The position numbers and the translations under genes were made by a program. The notes beneath the pieces are model-generated. The model was given only the letters and a program-made list of their open reading frames with translations, searched no databases and was not told the origin of the DNA. A stretch of DNA of 64,000 bases from Echiichthys vipera (taxonomy: Eukaryota > Chordata > Actinopteri > Perciformes > Trachinidae), in assembly GCA_963691815.1 (NCBI GenBank), contig OY829650.1:6175672-6239671 (forward strand). The letters are read 5' to 3'. This document shows, piece by piece, positions 1 to 14,242 of this stretch (position 1 is its first letter; the number at the start of each line of letters is the position of its first letter).

Positions 1-3000
1 TCATATGCTCCCGTCTGCCTCCTTGCAATCCACCCACAGAGACCCCCACCCGATCCACATCCCCGACCTCTGCACCCACAGGTGTTGGGGTCTTTGTCCT
101 TGGACATGTGTGAGCAGCCCGATGTTGTGACGAGCCCTCAGACCCCTCAACCGCCCCGACTTCTCTTCTCTCAGGTGCAGCAGGGTCTCAGGTGCGCTTG
201 TAGGGGGGGGGTTAGGGAGGAGGATGAAGATTAAGCATAACTTCACACCTCACAAGTCAAAGCATTTACGGTGGGATCAGTCTTTTTTTGTTTCTCCTTT
301 TCCTCCATTTTAGACCCTTTTTTACTTTTTTCAGTCGGATAATTTAATCTATAGGATGTTTTGTTACGCAGTAATATTGTATTCAAGGGCCTGTTTTACA
401 AAAGCACATTGCATTCACCAAAGGAAAACAAAACTGGAGACTTTATCTTGTTGTCGTGATAAAATATTGCAATATCTTGTTGTTTCTTCTGTAAATAGAT
501 GCACAACGGATCACATGACTAGTTATGTGGAAACAAACACTGATAAACATTGTTGTTACCTGCCCAGCACAAAAAGGACAGGACAGAGAAAACATAAGAA
601 CTTGCCCAGCACCAAATGGCTCTCAGACAAAGTTAGCAGCTACCTGGTGAACTTAGTGGAGCTATTAGCAGCACAAAAGATTGGGGAGGGGGTGTAGAGG
701 TAAAAGGGACAGCAAATGTAGGACTTAAGATCACCAGGTGGATAGAAACAAAACACAATGGTGCACACAGCTGTACTGCAAGAGCACAGATGAGGGTGAA
801 CCAAAAAAGTAAAGTTGTGGGCCATAAAACAATCAAACAATGAGCTGAAACGTGGAAAAACTTTCCAAAAAGCTGATGGAAACTCTGAATTGGACAAGTG
901 TCTATATAAGGCATGAATGTTGCACATTGTGCTCACATTTCAAACGCATTACCGTTGTGTTCACACACATCTTTGATTCTGGTGGGATCCTGTGTAACTT
1001 CCTCCGGGAAGAAAATTGCAAACATATTCCACATGTCAAAACATAGTGTCCTTAATACACGCATCTACACTACACTGGACTCAAACTTCTAAGAGGGTCA
1101 AGACCAATGGCTAAAGTTCTGAGAAAAGGGATTTGACATTTATCTGCCTAAAAACTTTGTTTCTCTTTCAGGGGGTCCCGCTGGGTCACAGTCCTCTCAA
1201 AGAGGCTGAGAGGTCCATAAGTATGAGTGGCTCCTATTGACTCTGTTTGTGCAAAAAGACCAGATATGAATACTTTACATAGAATAAAGGATCCATGCGC
1301 GTCTTGTGCACCATTTTGCATCTGCGGCATTTTTATGACTTGGATTCTTTGAACTTGATTAACCTGAGAGCTTGTGTTCTGGAGAGACAAGCAGGTATTT
1401 TGTCTGATAACTAGTCCAAGGACATGGCGGGGAGGAAGAGAGGGAGATAACACAGATATGGGAGACAGTTGGATTAACAATGACCTCCAGCCTCACACCT
1501 TATCATTGAGAGGTGTGGGTTTGGGGTAGGAAGTGGCAAGCCTAGCCCTCTAAAATCATTAGTCTCCCTACTCCCAACCTCCCAGTTCTCATAATACTGC
1601 CATCACATGCAAAGCACCCACCAAAGCACACCACCCCAGTCACCCTCTGAACTCGTGCTTCACTCTACTCTCATCTGGCCGTAGATACAGATCTCTGAGC
1701 TGTATGAAAAAGCATGCCACAGTAAGAGCTCCGTGCCCTCTGCCATGGGCTCATGAATTGTATTCCTTGTGGCTATGTTTTTGTTTAGTGCATGCATGAT
1801 CGTGCCATATGTGTATTGAGAGACAGTTATCTGTATGTCCAAACCATGTTTACGAAGTCGGCAGGTTTATTTTAAGTGACACGGTCCCATTAACGCGTTA
1901 AACACAAATGAATGAGGGGAAAGGGGCTGCACGCGAACGAGGAGGGGTCCAATCAGTGTCCCTCCTTGCCCTCACTTCCTGTTTTTCCTGCCGGGATGTC
2001 CCGTCACCTTGGCGACCCAGTGGCACACGCAGCCTCTCAGTACCCCCCCTTCTTCAAAGGAGTCAGTAGGCCTCAGGAAATTAGTTTAAAGTCTCTGAAA
2101 GGGAATCAGTCCATTTCCTAATGGGCACTCATTAGAACAATGGCCAACTGCCAAGTCTGCATTGGCTTCAGTGTGACGTGTTTTCCTTCTTCTTGTGTTG
2201 ATTGTGTTTGATTCCCCACCTACCGCATGTCCTTTTGTGTTTTTAACATCCTAATTAGTGCTCCCTTCTTTACGAGTCAAGCTCTCCTGAGACTGCGAGT
2301 GTATTTATCCTGTGAAACCATAAAAACCTGACCTTTATAATAGGCTCCAGTTTGTTCTTGTAACCTAGAATCAAGGAAGTTTGAGTGTTATGTTGCCTCA
2401 GTATATATCAGGTGAGACCTCTAAGTATGTGTATAAGTATTCTTCAGCATATACAGGCAGCAGTTCAGCCTGTACGGAAGATTCAAGGGCAGCTTGTACA
2501 TATGGGCTCTGGGTATCAGCAGCAGCCTAGTCAAGATTATGGGTTTGTAGAGCGAGTGTGTCAGTCAGTCACCACCTGCATTGCTTAAAGCTTAACCGTG
2601 TCACAAAGTCCTTGACTGAGTTTGTATCACCGTTTAATGTTGTAACCCTTTCATTCCAATCCCTGGTAGTTAGTCTGGTAATATATAGAAACTGAGAAGT
2701 AGGAGAAAGTGAGATTTTGTCTGTGTTGGTGTGTGGAGCTGTGTCTATTCCTGGAAGCGTGTACCAGTGCAAACCATGGCAAATACCAAACTCAAAGAAC
2801 TCCCAATTGTCAAGAATGAATAACATCTGTTGACTGGATTACACAAGGCAAGTGAGTAATTCCCATTGGGAAGTAAAAGTTACGAAACACTGTACTTTAG
2901 GAAAACAAAGGGATAGGAAATAACAATTTATGGTATTAGTGGAACTTTCTTTTGTCTACATAACAGGCTAATTATAGGGCAAGCCCTACGCTCACCAAGG

Positions 3001-4546
3001 AATTGGAAGGGGTTTGATGGTAACGCAGTGGACGGATACGCAGTAGAGTGCATAGCAAATAAGTTGGCATATGTCTGCCACGGCCAACTGCGAACAGGGT
3101 TGCTGTCACATTAATCTGAAGCTGTATTATTTCAGTTGTGAACTAGGATAACGTGAAACTTGTCTTTATTGTAATGCTCATTAGCCCGAGATCACTTCAG
3201 TCGTCTTCTGAAGAGCTGTCTGCGGATGTCTATAAATATGTCGGCATGGATGCAGGAGCCCAGATTGTCAGAACAGTGGCTTGTCAGGTCTGTCATCACA
3301 TATTGTGGCCATATGTTCTTATTCTGTTTGTTGGAATCATGTATGATTGGCCTCTCATTACACATATAACATCTGTCAGTGACTCGGTCTGGCTAAGAGT
3401 ACTGTTGATGTATCTTGTAAAGTATTAGGCTGAACTGACATGTGCAAAGATTTGGACCGAGGACTTTGTGGTCAGGACCACTCGTGGCATCTTCTGCTGC
3501 ACTCTGGGTTTCTTTCTTCATTCAAATACAATAATGCGCACTAGAGTTAAAGCAAAGTACCATATTACTTGATGGTACATAAGCATGCATATCCGTATGT
3601 GTGTGTTCTCCATCAGGTTGTGCTAAAGGTCAGGGCCGAACCTCAGGGAGACGTCTAGGCACACGTTCACCTCACACCCCTCCGCCCCCCTGCACCGCTC
3701 TCCCCCTTTCATTCATAATAGGGTTAACGAGATCTGTCACCACCTCGCCCTGCGTTTATTATGAGTGCGCTCTTTCCTGTGTCAGGTAAAAATAATCGAG
3801 CAGTTCCACGGACCCATTTGGCCACCGGGGTCCTCCGGGGGTCCTAGATGGCTGATTTGTTTTTGTTGCAGATTCTCCAGTGGGAGTGTGCTGGACGGAG
3901 GGGAGGACAGAGAGGAAGTGCCTTTAGCTTTTAGGTTTGTAGTCAGGAATGTTGCCAACAACCCCTAAAGACTCTCATCTTACCTGCCAGATTTATCGCT
4001 GAAAAACACTCGACTCACTTGTTAAAATGACAAAAGTCGGTGGCTCTTAGTGCCAGTGAGAAGTTTAAAACATTACAATGGCAGCAGGGACACAACCGCA
4101 GGGTCTGTTTAACATCCAGAGTAAAGAAGACATTGTAACTGACACGACAGTGCCTCTTTGGAGATGCCAACAACTTCATCTGAGTAGAAAATGCTTTGTG
4201 AAAAATATTTATTCACAAATTATCTCTATGCATTAATTTATTTAATTCAAGTTTCGAGAAAGGTAGTATATTCTTATTCCAAACTGTCCTAAATGAGTGT
4301 TTTGTTTTTTCCTTTTAGATTGGATAAATATTTCACGTATTGGTGTGTGTAATTCATTCTACCATGGCACGTGCATGGTGACGAAAAATCAAAAATCAAA
4401 AATCAAAAAAGGAAGAAGAGAAAACTGTTGTTTTTTTCAATATTGGAAACTACAGTGAAGAAAAAAAATGCCCACAGACAGAAAGATTTTCCACTATAGT
4501 TATTTGACTATAAGTAGGCTAGTGAGTGCAGGAAAGGTGAACCTTA
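1..4546. other. Intergenic DNA, no gene recognised
   Basis: Short open frames here lack domain-like sequence or paired splice signals. A frame on the minus strand at 1-246 runs off the left edge and resembles no family I recognise. A fragment at about 625-690 resembles 9731-9790 (shared ACAAAGTTAGCA and CTGGTG blocks), so part is repeat-derived. Confidence 0.5.
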
Positions 4547-5101
4547 GGTCGCACTCACACTGTCCTTCTGCACCGCGCCCCGGGCTTTAGGGTACTTGTC
4601 CCCCCCTCCCTCTCCCCCCCGCTGGCCAGACCGTTTGTACTCACACTGCCTGGGCCTTGCGCTAATGCTTCTTGCCTCCCTATACATCATCACGCTGTAA
4701 CACGTCACACGCATTGATTGACATCATCGCGATGCGTCTCTTTGTTTACAAATCTTTCCGTAGACCTCAGAGTTTTTGTGTGTCTTGTCGACTGTTTTTG
4801 AATATTTTCATCGACCAAATCTGCAGTAAACACTCCACCTCCGCATCACACCAACGTGAACCTTTCGCCGCCATTGTTGTTGTTGTTAAATGTCCGCGCA
4901 TGGTCCTTTTTTTTTTTTTTTTTCCATGTCCAAACAGGCGCACATAAATGATGTGAGAGCCGCGGTAAGCCCACCTCTCTCAAATGGGCTATGGACGGCA
5001 GCTAGGTGAGGAGCGGTTGCACTCACACTGGTCAAACTCACTAGGCTCTACCCGAAAAAACCTGTTTTGGACCGGTGCGGATGGACAGTGTGAGTGCGCC
5101 C
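4547..5101 (-). mobile_element. PIF/Harbinger-type element, copy 1 (non-autonomous, carries Myb/SANT-like remnant)
   Basis: Terminal inverted repeats of the form GGGCGCACTCACACTGTCC are seen at both ends, with one mismatch (GGTCGC) at the left. A 3-bp duplication TTA flanks the element at 4544-4546 and 5102-5104. TWA duplications of 3 bp are diagnostic of the PIF/Harbinger superfamily. The interior on the minus strand carries the beginning of a protein-like segment (ATGGCGGCGAAAGG onward, with an EVECLLQIW-type block) that resembles the Myb/SANT-like accessory protein of Harbinger elements. No transposase sequence is present at 555 bp, so it cannot move by itself. Confidence 0.8.
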
Positions 5102-6339
5102 TTAAAGTGTTTATTTAATTTGAGGTGTTCAGACGCTAGAGTAGCATTGTTGAAAATGCCTCCACTTGTTTGCTTAGACTCTGTCCAGCATCTACTTTCC
5201 ACCAACCACTTTGTTTAGTTTGGATATAATTCCATGTCTATCTTTCCCATCTGGAAAAGTCTTTGAGGCCAAATATTCATCACGTCGAGATAGCCTTTCA
5301 ACCCTCCTCACTGCGCCCTCTGCACCCATTTCACACCCTTAACTGACTGGATGCACCCTTGACCAAACATGCACGCACACACACATATTACTACACACAC
5401 CGCGCTGACTGTGATATCAAGAATACCAAAGCTGATTATTTAATGTACCTGTCAGCAAATGCGGACGCCCACAAGTATTTGCATCTGCCCACACACACAC
5501 GCTACACGGGAGCTGTTTATCCCAACGGGGGTAGAGATGTAGGTCCATGTAGGCCAATGTCAGTGCTAGGAGAAGCAAAATATTTTCATTGTGAGGGTAT
5601 CTGTTCGTGTCAACAATCTGATAGGGCGCTGGGTAGAGATAGGCGGTTCCCATGAGGCCTGTGGCCTCGGCAGCAGCGGGGAAGGGGGGTGGGGGGCGGG
5701 CGTTTCGAGGGTGAGGAGGTGGTTGTGGGATTGGTTGTTCCCAGATATCGGGAACATGGTGACTGTCAACACCTCCAGAGGGACAGATAGAGTGAGGTCA
5801 GGATGTGACAGACGAGCGATAAGTCACTGTGATACAGGTGATTTTACCGAGAAGTACAATTAAAGTCATTTCTATTGTAGCCGCTGCAAAACATTCATTT
5901 CTTATATAATCATTTCCTGAGTAATATTGTTTGTTTGCCTGAAACAAACACATTTTTGCACTTGATCTCTCGTGGTATCTAGCTCTGCAGATAGATACAA
6001 CTAAGAATCCTGCTTCCAACCACATACAATGGAGGTAAACAGAGTCTTGTTTGTGTTGCTGAAGCATCTAAAAAATAAAATGTACAGAAGCACATGCTGT
6101 CAGTTAATAGTAATAATAACATTAATACATAACAGTTGTGTAATGAAAGGGAATCAGAAATGTCAGTGGCTGATATCTCTGTGGGCAAACACATTAACTC
6201 CAATTATACTTTATATATATGGAACCACTAGAACTGGGGTCTATGTCTTTGCACTAATTTTAGGTTTATTTAGGTCACAGGTTGCTCTCTTTGCTCGAGT
6301 TTCTCTTATACTTTTTCTTTTTCCCATTGCATTGTTGAA

Positions 6340-6415
6340 GGAGCCTGAGACTCTGATATGTATTTGCTGTAATTGTTGTGAATATGACAAATAAACCACC
6401 TTGAATCTTGAATTT
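6340..6415 (+). repeat. Retroelement 3' tail fragment
   Basis: The segment contains ATATGACAAATAAACCACCT followed by TTGAATCTTGAAT, the same tail type as at 27690-27866. Confidence 0.45.
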
Positions 6416-6490
6416 GAACTACTGGCCCTGGTGCTAGATACAGTCGATTTCATATTTCCCTTATATATTGATTTAATGTGAAATCTGGCC

Positions 6491-6690
6491 TTTCATTCAT
6501 TCATTCATCTTCAACCGCTTGTCCCTGTCGGGGTCGCGGGGGCTGGAGCCGATCCCAGTTGACATCGGGCGTGAGACGGGGTCCACCCTGGACAGGACGC
6601 CAGTCTATCGCAGGGCACATAGAGACGAACAGAGACAGACAACCATTCACACCTACGGGCAATTTTTTTGAGAGTCATCAATTAACTGGC
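6491..6690 (-). mobile_element. tRNA-derived SINE, 5' truncated
   Basis: (ATTC)n tail then CTTCAACCGCTTGTCCCTG and the CCCTGGACAGGACGCCAGT block identify the 3' half of the same SINE family. The tRNA head and central region are missing after about 6690. Confidence 0.82.
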
Positions 6691-7311
6691 CTGCAAATTG
6701 AAATTTTGCCTTTGTTTTGTTATTTTGATTTGTTCACAGACGATGTATCTTATAGAAATAAAAAAATTGTGTATTGAGTGTGGATGGAGCTGGGGGGGGG
6801 GGGGTGAGTAAAGCCTACAGTCTCCTGTGATGGCACTTACCTGTCACTCAAAGAGGTCAGCCTTAAAGTATGCTACGTAAATCTTAATAGAATTGAAACG
6901 GGTCAGTTATATAACAGTTCCCCCCCCCCATAAAGGAACCATGAAAAGGATGATTAGCTATAGAGACCCAAACTGAGACGTGTTTATTTCTGCTGTAAAG
7001 TCGGGGTCTACGGGGACTGACTCACTTTTGGAGGCAGCCTCAAGTGCCTTAATATGCAGAGCTGCATTTTTAACCGCTTCCACGTCGGCTTTGTGACTCA
7101 ACACTGGAGTTTGCCGCTTGCTGGGAACATGAGCACTTTAGCTGTGACCAACAGCACTCACTGATTGACGATCACCTGATGTCTTTCTGCCTCTTTCTAA
7201 GCCTGAAAGACGGGTTGAAGAAATGTGTATTTGAGACTTCAATTAAGTCTTAGGGCCCCCACTTGGCCCTGGTGAGAATACTGGTCCTTAAAGGTCTTTA
7301 TTTAGCACTAA

Positions 7312-7806
7312 GGGCGCACTCACATTGTCCTTCCTTTTGTAGAGCGCGTTTGCACATGTACAAGCACGAGCGCGCGCACGTGTATGAGCACTAGCACGAT
7401 ACCTAAGGCGGTTCTGACGTCATTTATTTGCGCCTGTTCGCACATAGAAAATAGAAGGAGGGACCATGCGCGGACATTTAACAACAACAACAATGGCGGC
7501 GAAAGGTTCACGTTGGTGGAGTGTTTACTGCAGATTTGGTCGGATGAAAATATTCAAAAACAGTCGACAAGACGCACAAAAACTCCGAGGTCTATGGAAA
7601 GATTTGTACACAAAGCGACGCATCGCGATGACGTCAATCAATGCGTGTGACGTGTTACGGCGTGATGACGTATGGACAGCAAGAAGCATTTGCGCGATGC
7701 CCAGGCGGTGTGAGTACAAACGGGCCTGGGGCGCAGGGGGAGAGGGAGGGGGGACAAGTACCCTAAAGCCTGGGGCGCGGTGCGGAAGGACAGTGTGAGT
7801 GCGCCC
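7312..7806 (+). mobile_element. PIF/Harbinger-type element, copy 2
   Basis: Ends match copy 1 in inverted orientation (GGGCGCACTCACATTGTCC at left, GGACAGTGTGAGTGCGCCC at right). They are flanked by TAA at 7309-7311 and 7807-7809. Within it, from about 7489, lies the ATGGCGGCGAAAGG start-like block. In a shifted frame there is ECLLQIWSDENIQKQ, a pattern typical of Myb/SANT-like DNA-binding domains (acidic-W-D-x-I-Q). Single-base indels break the frame. Confidence 0.82.
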
Positions 7807-9546
7807 TAAAAGTAGCTATGGCTTCCATGCATTATTTGACCAAACCTAACCTGAGTTCAGTAGAGTAGCAAACTAGTCTACCCTGTACTGAATAGCTGAC
7901 CTTACACTGAATTAGACAGTCTGTCTCATTGTCTCTGATATGCTCCCTGTTTTTTTCCGCCTTGTCCCTTATTGTGTTTTGCTGTGTACTGTTATTTATT
8001 TATTGTTATTAAGTATCCATATCTAGTTTTGTCCTTCACTGTTGAATGTTATTTCCTCAGCCTTAATTCTTCCGCACTCCCACTCTTGTTAAAGATGTCA
8101 ACTCCACGCCGCCGTCCTTGTACTTAAGAATTTGTTTTTGAAATGCTGGAGCGTGTACATGTGCGCATGTGTGTAGGTGTGTTTGTATGAATGAACCCCA
8201 TCCATCTGAGAGCTGTTTTGTTTTCATAACACCCTTTACGACATGGTCACACCAGCAGTGTGTCAAAGGGAACACACTCTCCGAGCATCCGTCATGGCCA
8301 CATGCGTTTTCTGGCGATGATATAACAAACTCACCTAAACTCATCTTGCGCGGGGCACAATGCAAATTGATTGGAACTGCACATTTACCTTCTCTATCCT
8401 ATTACCTCTGAATGTCTTTTAAACACTCCATAATGCTGTCATAATATTGGTGTTACATCTGTCATAACATGCAGCGGCATATTATGCCTAGGGCATTTTT
8501 AAAAAGAAACACAGATTACCCCGGCGATCATTCCTTCAACGTTCATGCATCTGAAAAAACAATGAGTCTCGTTGTTGACTTAGTCAAGCGCCAAGCATTG
8601 TTTGGAGTGTGTATTTAATAAACAAATAAATCAAAATCAGTAATGTCAAGTTGTCGGATACTCTAGTCTAAAAATGGTAAGTAGGGTTAGAGTTGCAGAG
8701 GCAATTTTGGTAAATTATGAGTTACATTATAGGGAGACGTGTTCTACTCCCTTGAACCATCAATGCAAGCAATAAATAATAATTATAGTTTATCGATGAA
8801 AATCAAGACATATTTTGAAGCTATTATTCATGAAATTGGATACCTTAGTCTCTCGGTTCATACTTTTTCAGAGCAACAGATCATCTATATTTCAGACATA
8901 ACTAATCAGTTAAAGCAGTGGTATTTTTCTCATATTATCATTTTATATAGAGTTTTAGTATTTATATATGTGAAGCAGCACCGATCTTTAATGTAGGGTA
9001 TTTGAAATTATCTTTGAATAGGTTCAATTTGCAGCACAGACAGGAGCAGCACAACCTTGGGCTTTACCCTTGAGGAGCATGAGGGGAACAGTCGGTTCCT
9101 CTCTGACCTGTCTGTGACAATCTCAGTCACACCACCGCTGCACCCCCCGCCACAGGGCGCGCCACCAGTGGCCTTCGCCGAGGAATGTTTAACTATCTTG
9201 GGAAAATATTTGTGTCTTTAAAAATATTTTTTTCCGGACATAACAAAAATACGGAGCAGGGGTTAAAATCGGGAGTTTGATACGCGAGTTGTGGGCAGCA
9301 TGATTAGGGACAGACTGTGGTAGGATATATTAATGAATTTAAAGTAAGTGTTCAGTTTTCAGAACAGTGACAAATGATATGGCACAAAGTAAATGCTAAA
9401 ACCTAGCCTAAAAGTAGCATGAGTAAAAAGTCATTAAGGCTTCTCTTATCCATATTTCCATAGTCTATTAAAAACGTGTAATGTGAAATGGCTGGCATGT
9501 AACCCATTAAAAGGTCACTCTACTGGGCGTTTTAGCGTCCCACAAC

Positions 9547-9625
9547 CATGAAAAAAGATTCAAGATTCAATTCAATTCAAGATTCAAGATTCAAGAAGCT
9601 TTATTTATCCAAAGGGAAATTATAC
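9547..9625 (-). repeat. Retroelement tail with (TTCAAGA)n
   Basis: Repeated GATTCAA/TTCAAGA units lead into AAGCTTTATTTATCCAAAGG, the reverse complement of the CCCTCGGGATAAATAAAT-type 3' tail seen at 27800. Confidence 0.55.
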
Positions 9626-10085
9626 ATTTTATTAAAGCTCTCATAAACCAACATTAGCTAGCTACCTGTCCGGTCCAGCATTAAACCGCAGACAGACAAT
9701 TAGCCAACTGTCCAACTAGCCTAAACAGCAGACAGACAAAGTTAGCAACTAGCTGGTGGATGTATTAGCGCATATAGCTACTCAGGAGCTGGGTATTCTC
9801 AAGAGTTGCTGAAAAAGAGAAAAGGAAGTGTGGATATTGTATTTACATTCGGGAAGTGGCCAGAATCATGACTCCAAATTAATGTTTGTCGCTCCATGTC
9901 AGCTGTTTGCTAACACATTCGACTTCAGAAGCTAATAATATGTCAGCGCTGTGTTTACAGCTTGTTCCACTTCCCCCAAGTGGCCCAAACCGACAAACCA
10001 ATGCATAATTAATGTGAACAGTCTATCAGTTGCACAGCAGTATCTGTATCTCAAGTTTCTTTTTTGCTAACATTAGCTCACATTG

Positions 10086-10443
10086 AGGGCGACACAGTGC
10101 TGTGGTGGTTAGCACTGCCACCTCACAGCAAGAGGGTTACTGGTTTGAATCCCGGCAGGGGCCCTTCTGTGTGGAGTTTGCATGTTCTCCCTGTGTCTGC
10201 GTGGGTTTTCTCCAGGTTCTCCGGCTTCCTCCCACAGTCCAAAGACATGCACGTGTTAGGTTCATTGATTTCTCTTAAATTGCCCGCAGTTGTGTGAGTG
10301 GTTGTCTGTCTCTGTTTGTCTCCATGTGCCCTGCGATAGACTGGCGTCCTGTCCAGGGTGTACCCCGCCTCACGCCCGACGTCAGTTGGGATTCTCAAGC
10401 CCCCCTGTGACCCCGATAGGGACAAGCGGTGGAAAATGGATGG
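10086..10443 (+). mobile_element. tRNA-derived SINE, full length with 14-bp target duplication
   Basis: The head (GGTGGTTAGCACTG, then GGTTTGAATCC as a B-box) is tRNA-like and would be an internal RNA polymerase III promoter. The body carries the common teleost blocks GAGTTTGCATGTTCTCC and TAGACTGGCGTCCTGTCCAG, and it ends in AAGCGGTGGAAAATGGATGG. An exact 14-bp direct repeat ATTAGCTCACATTG flanks it at 10072-10085 and 10444-10457, proving insertion by target-primed reverse transcription. Confidence 0.88.
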
Positions 10444-12226
10444 ATTAGCTCACATTGGCCACCTTAATATTTGAGTCATATCAGACCAAGTAAGGATGTA
10501 GAAGCAAAACCTGCGAGTGCATTTCATTACCAATGAATTCTGCTTTTCATTTGGAGGAGGGAAAACATATTTTCTTCTTCCAAAAGTGTCTCAGTTTTAA
10601 ACAGGCAACCAATTCCCCGTAACTGGATATTGCAGCAACACTCCTTTAGGTGCTACATACACATTCTAGTTATAAATGTGTGTGACATTGTATGCATTAA
10701 ATGAACCTAAATGGTCTAAGGCAGCTGAAAAGGCAGGCTGATTGAAAAAAGTGGCACAAAAAGGTTTAGAGTAGGCCACATTTTTCCTCTGAAGGTTTTT
10801 CTAAGTTTGATGAATAGGACTTCAGACAGACGTTCCGTGTCACTGAGGCTTTTGTACACCCAAACGGCAAAGTTCTGCTGCTCAACCGCCCCGCCTCCTC
10901 CCACAGAAATTCTTTGATAAAGTCACACTGCTGATGTGTGCCTGCTTGTCCGTAAGTGTCAACGTGCATGCTTTCGTGAGTGTGTGTGTGGCAAATGCCA
11001 TTTTGAATATGAATGGAGAGGTGAAAAGAAATGTGTCTGTATTTACATCAGTGCGTGCATGGATCTTTTCACATAGCTGTAACCTTTTTTCTCCCTTCCT
11101 CTTTTATTTTCATGACACCCTGAACTGGAGTATAGAAAGGGGTTGTACCAAAGGGGAAGGGGGGAAAAAAAAAGATTGACAAAGAGGAAAAGAAAGGAAG
11201 GGTAAAGGAGAGGTTAGCTGGGAGGCAGACATAGGAAGGAGGAAGTTCATCCACCTGTGTCTGATTTACAGCAGTCGGATATAATCTCCCTGACCAGAGA
11301 GAGATACAACTCTTTTTTCAAATCGATACGCTCAAACAGGACTCCGTAGGATGAGGCCTGTTCTTGATATCCGACGACACATATATGGCAAAGTGGGGTA
11401 ATAGCGTTGCAGTATAAGAAATGCATGGCTGCACGGTTTCGGCATCAAAGAAGGGAGAATTCAGACGTTTGATAAAGACAAACTTTAGATTAAATATATT
11501 GCTGGATATCGCAGGTGAAGAAACAAGTAATGGAACCATCAACGCGCCTGAGGTCCATCATTTCTAACATAAAAATGTCTATATTGTTTAAATCCAACAT
11601 GACCTTTGAATCTGGAATAATCACTGCCAGGACAAGCTCTGTTTGCAGGCCTACCTTCAATGGAGAGGTCAAAGGTCAGGTTCAACTACAGACTAGTGCC
11701 CTGGGAGTTGATAGGATTCTATTTCTTGCTCGTGGACACTTCAGTAAGGCAGATGTCGGGTGACACAGCGTTTGGTCCCCGGTGTCACCATGCTGCTGCT
11801 CCAACAGGGTGAGCAAGAATATAATGCTTAAGACCGAATGCCTTTTTTTCTCCTGGTTATTCTAAATAATCTGGAATATTCACACTCTTTTTATGTGCCG
11901 GTAGATTCATTTCTAAGATAGACGACGGCAGCATGTATCTGTGTACCTACTTCAGACATATCCTGCTCTTTAAAGTTGCATTTTTTTTCCTTTTGGTCAC
12001 GTGGGGGCAACGTAAAGCGCTATATTATCTGTCTGTTTAGCTTCTACATGCATCGCTAAGATAGCCACTAATTGTGTCTGAGAGCCAGGTGGTGAACTGT
12101 GAGCTTTTAGGGAAAACAGTTTGTTTTGGGCCGTACAAAGAAAAGAATGAAAAATGCTAAAGCACTCTGTCGAGCTGAGGGAAACTGCAGATGATGGAAA
12201 GTGGGCCCCTTTATTTTGCATACAAT

Positions 12227-12586
12227 AATTCATTCATCTTCAACCACTTTTCCCTGTCGAGGTCACGGGGGGCTGGAGCAGATCCCAGCTGACATCGGGC
12301 GTGAGGCTGGGTACACCCTGGACAGGACGCCAGTCTATCACAGGACACATAGAGACGAACAGAGACAGACAACCATTCACACCTTCGGGTGATTTAGAGT
12401 CATCAATGAACCGAACACCTGCACGTCTTTGGATTGTGGTAGGAAACCGGAGAACGCGGAGAAAACCCACGTAGACACGGGAAGAACATGCAAACTCCAA
12501 ACAGAAGGGCCCCAGCCGGGATTCAAACCAGGAACCCTCTTGCTGTGAGGTGCAGTGCTAACCACCACACCACCGTGTTACCCCCA
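12227..12586 (-). mobile_element. tRNA-derived SINE, near full length
   Basis: This is the same family as the 10086 copy, inverted. The tail ATTCATTCATCTTCAACC is at the left. The complement of the tRNA-like head (GGATTCAAACC, then CAGTGCTAACCACC) is at the right. Flanks TGCATACAAT and TGCAACAAT look like a duplication with a one-base difference. Confidence 0.85.
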
Positions 12587-14242
12587 TGCAACAATGTGAT
12601 ACATAATTAATATAAAAATATTGACGAGTGAAGCTTTAAAATGTGTTGTGTAAAATGTCCTGTCAGCTGAGGCCTGTGGTTTGAATGAATCCACCTTTAA
12701 CTATGCAAATTTTCACAGGTAAAGACCACAGCCTGAACCTACAATATTTAAAGTAAGTAAATTAAGCGCATCGGCCAATAATACTTTCAAACAACAGCCC
12801 AAGTATGAGCATCTGTTGAACCATCTCTTGCACTAACCTGCAGCCAGTTTTGGATTCCTTATCTTTCACAACGTTTTTTTCTTTCTTTGTGGGTGCCTCT
12901 TTTTTACACAAATTCCACTACGAAACTGTGCTCCAGTAGCTTGTACGTTTCATCCTGAAGGAAGTTCCAGTTGCAGATTGCTTGATTAGCTGCTGCTTTC
13001 GTAAATCGGATGCTAAATTCAAGATAGGATTGTAATCACAAATTGCTTGAAATTCACATTTCACATTCGCATGATGCCCATATATCTAGGTGTGTTTAAA
13101 ATCTGGAGTTGAAACCGAGGATGAGAGTAGTAAACAGTGTATAAAGGTCACACATTAATACTGTTTTACTGCCTAATAAGTTGTACCTTTAAAAGCCTCC
13201 TAACTCCTAACTCCTAACTCAAGCAGCCAAACTCCATCTCCAGCAGCTACCTCCATGCACGGAAGAGCTAATCAGCAATTAGCTATTAAGCATGCCGTGC
13301 CACCGCTGTAACCCCGCCACAGTGACATTTCCTGGCGACGGGGGCTCTGTTGATTGACCCCCTCCGGATCTTTCACTGTAACACATCCCTCTCACAGAAT
13401 CTTACGAAGCAAATATGGCCACTTATTACGTCGTCCGCACACTCGCAGCCTCCTCTTCCCTCGCTCTTTTCTCTAATCACGGGCGAAACAGGCTCTCAGC
13501 TCTCGGAACAAAGGGCGGTGTTTGTTTTTTTGCAGGCCTTTTTACTCCAGGCGTGTTCCTCCATGTGCGCGTGCTGGCCTTTGATGTGTAACACACCAAC
13601 GTTCGCCTCCGCCGCCCCGCTCACTGAACTATCTGGGCCCTCGACAAGAGAGGAGGGGAAGACGGGAAGAATACAAAGGAGAGGAGAAGTGTTTTCTTTC
13701 CTTCTCAGTCGCCATTAAACTCTTGACGATCGAGTGTTTTAGCCAGGAGCCTTTCATTTAACTCGGCTCGGATCTGAGCTAATCAGCTGACGTGACAATG
13801 AACTTTTCAACTGGAGCACGTGGAGTAGACCTGATGTGGGCCATTCCTAAGTTTAGCTCAAACAAGTTCGACTTCTCCCCCTTCCACTGCTGTCGATCCC
13901 GAGGCAACTGTAGCCCACTCTCTGAAGCTTTTTCTAACGTGTTCGATCCTAATTTGCCTCCTCTGAATTCTTTTCTTGTATTTGTCTAGACGGACTCTGA
14001 GTCACAGAAATGCCCGCGATTCCTGTCCGTAAATCCAAACCTAGTTAAGACGCATGCTGCTTGGACTCGCTCATGCCGATTGTCTGATAGGAAGGAGTCC
14101 CCTCTTGGAGACAAACAGACAGATGATGAAGAGAGACAGAGGCTGATAAGGTGGTGTTACATGATGAGTCCCCCCAAACACACACACTTCTTCATCGTCT
14201 GCTGAATATGACGCTTGAGCTAACGTGGAGAATGCCTGCGTT

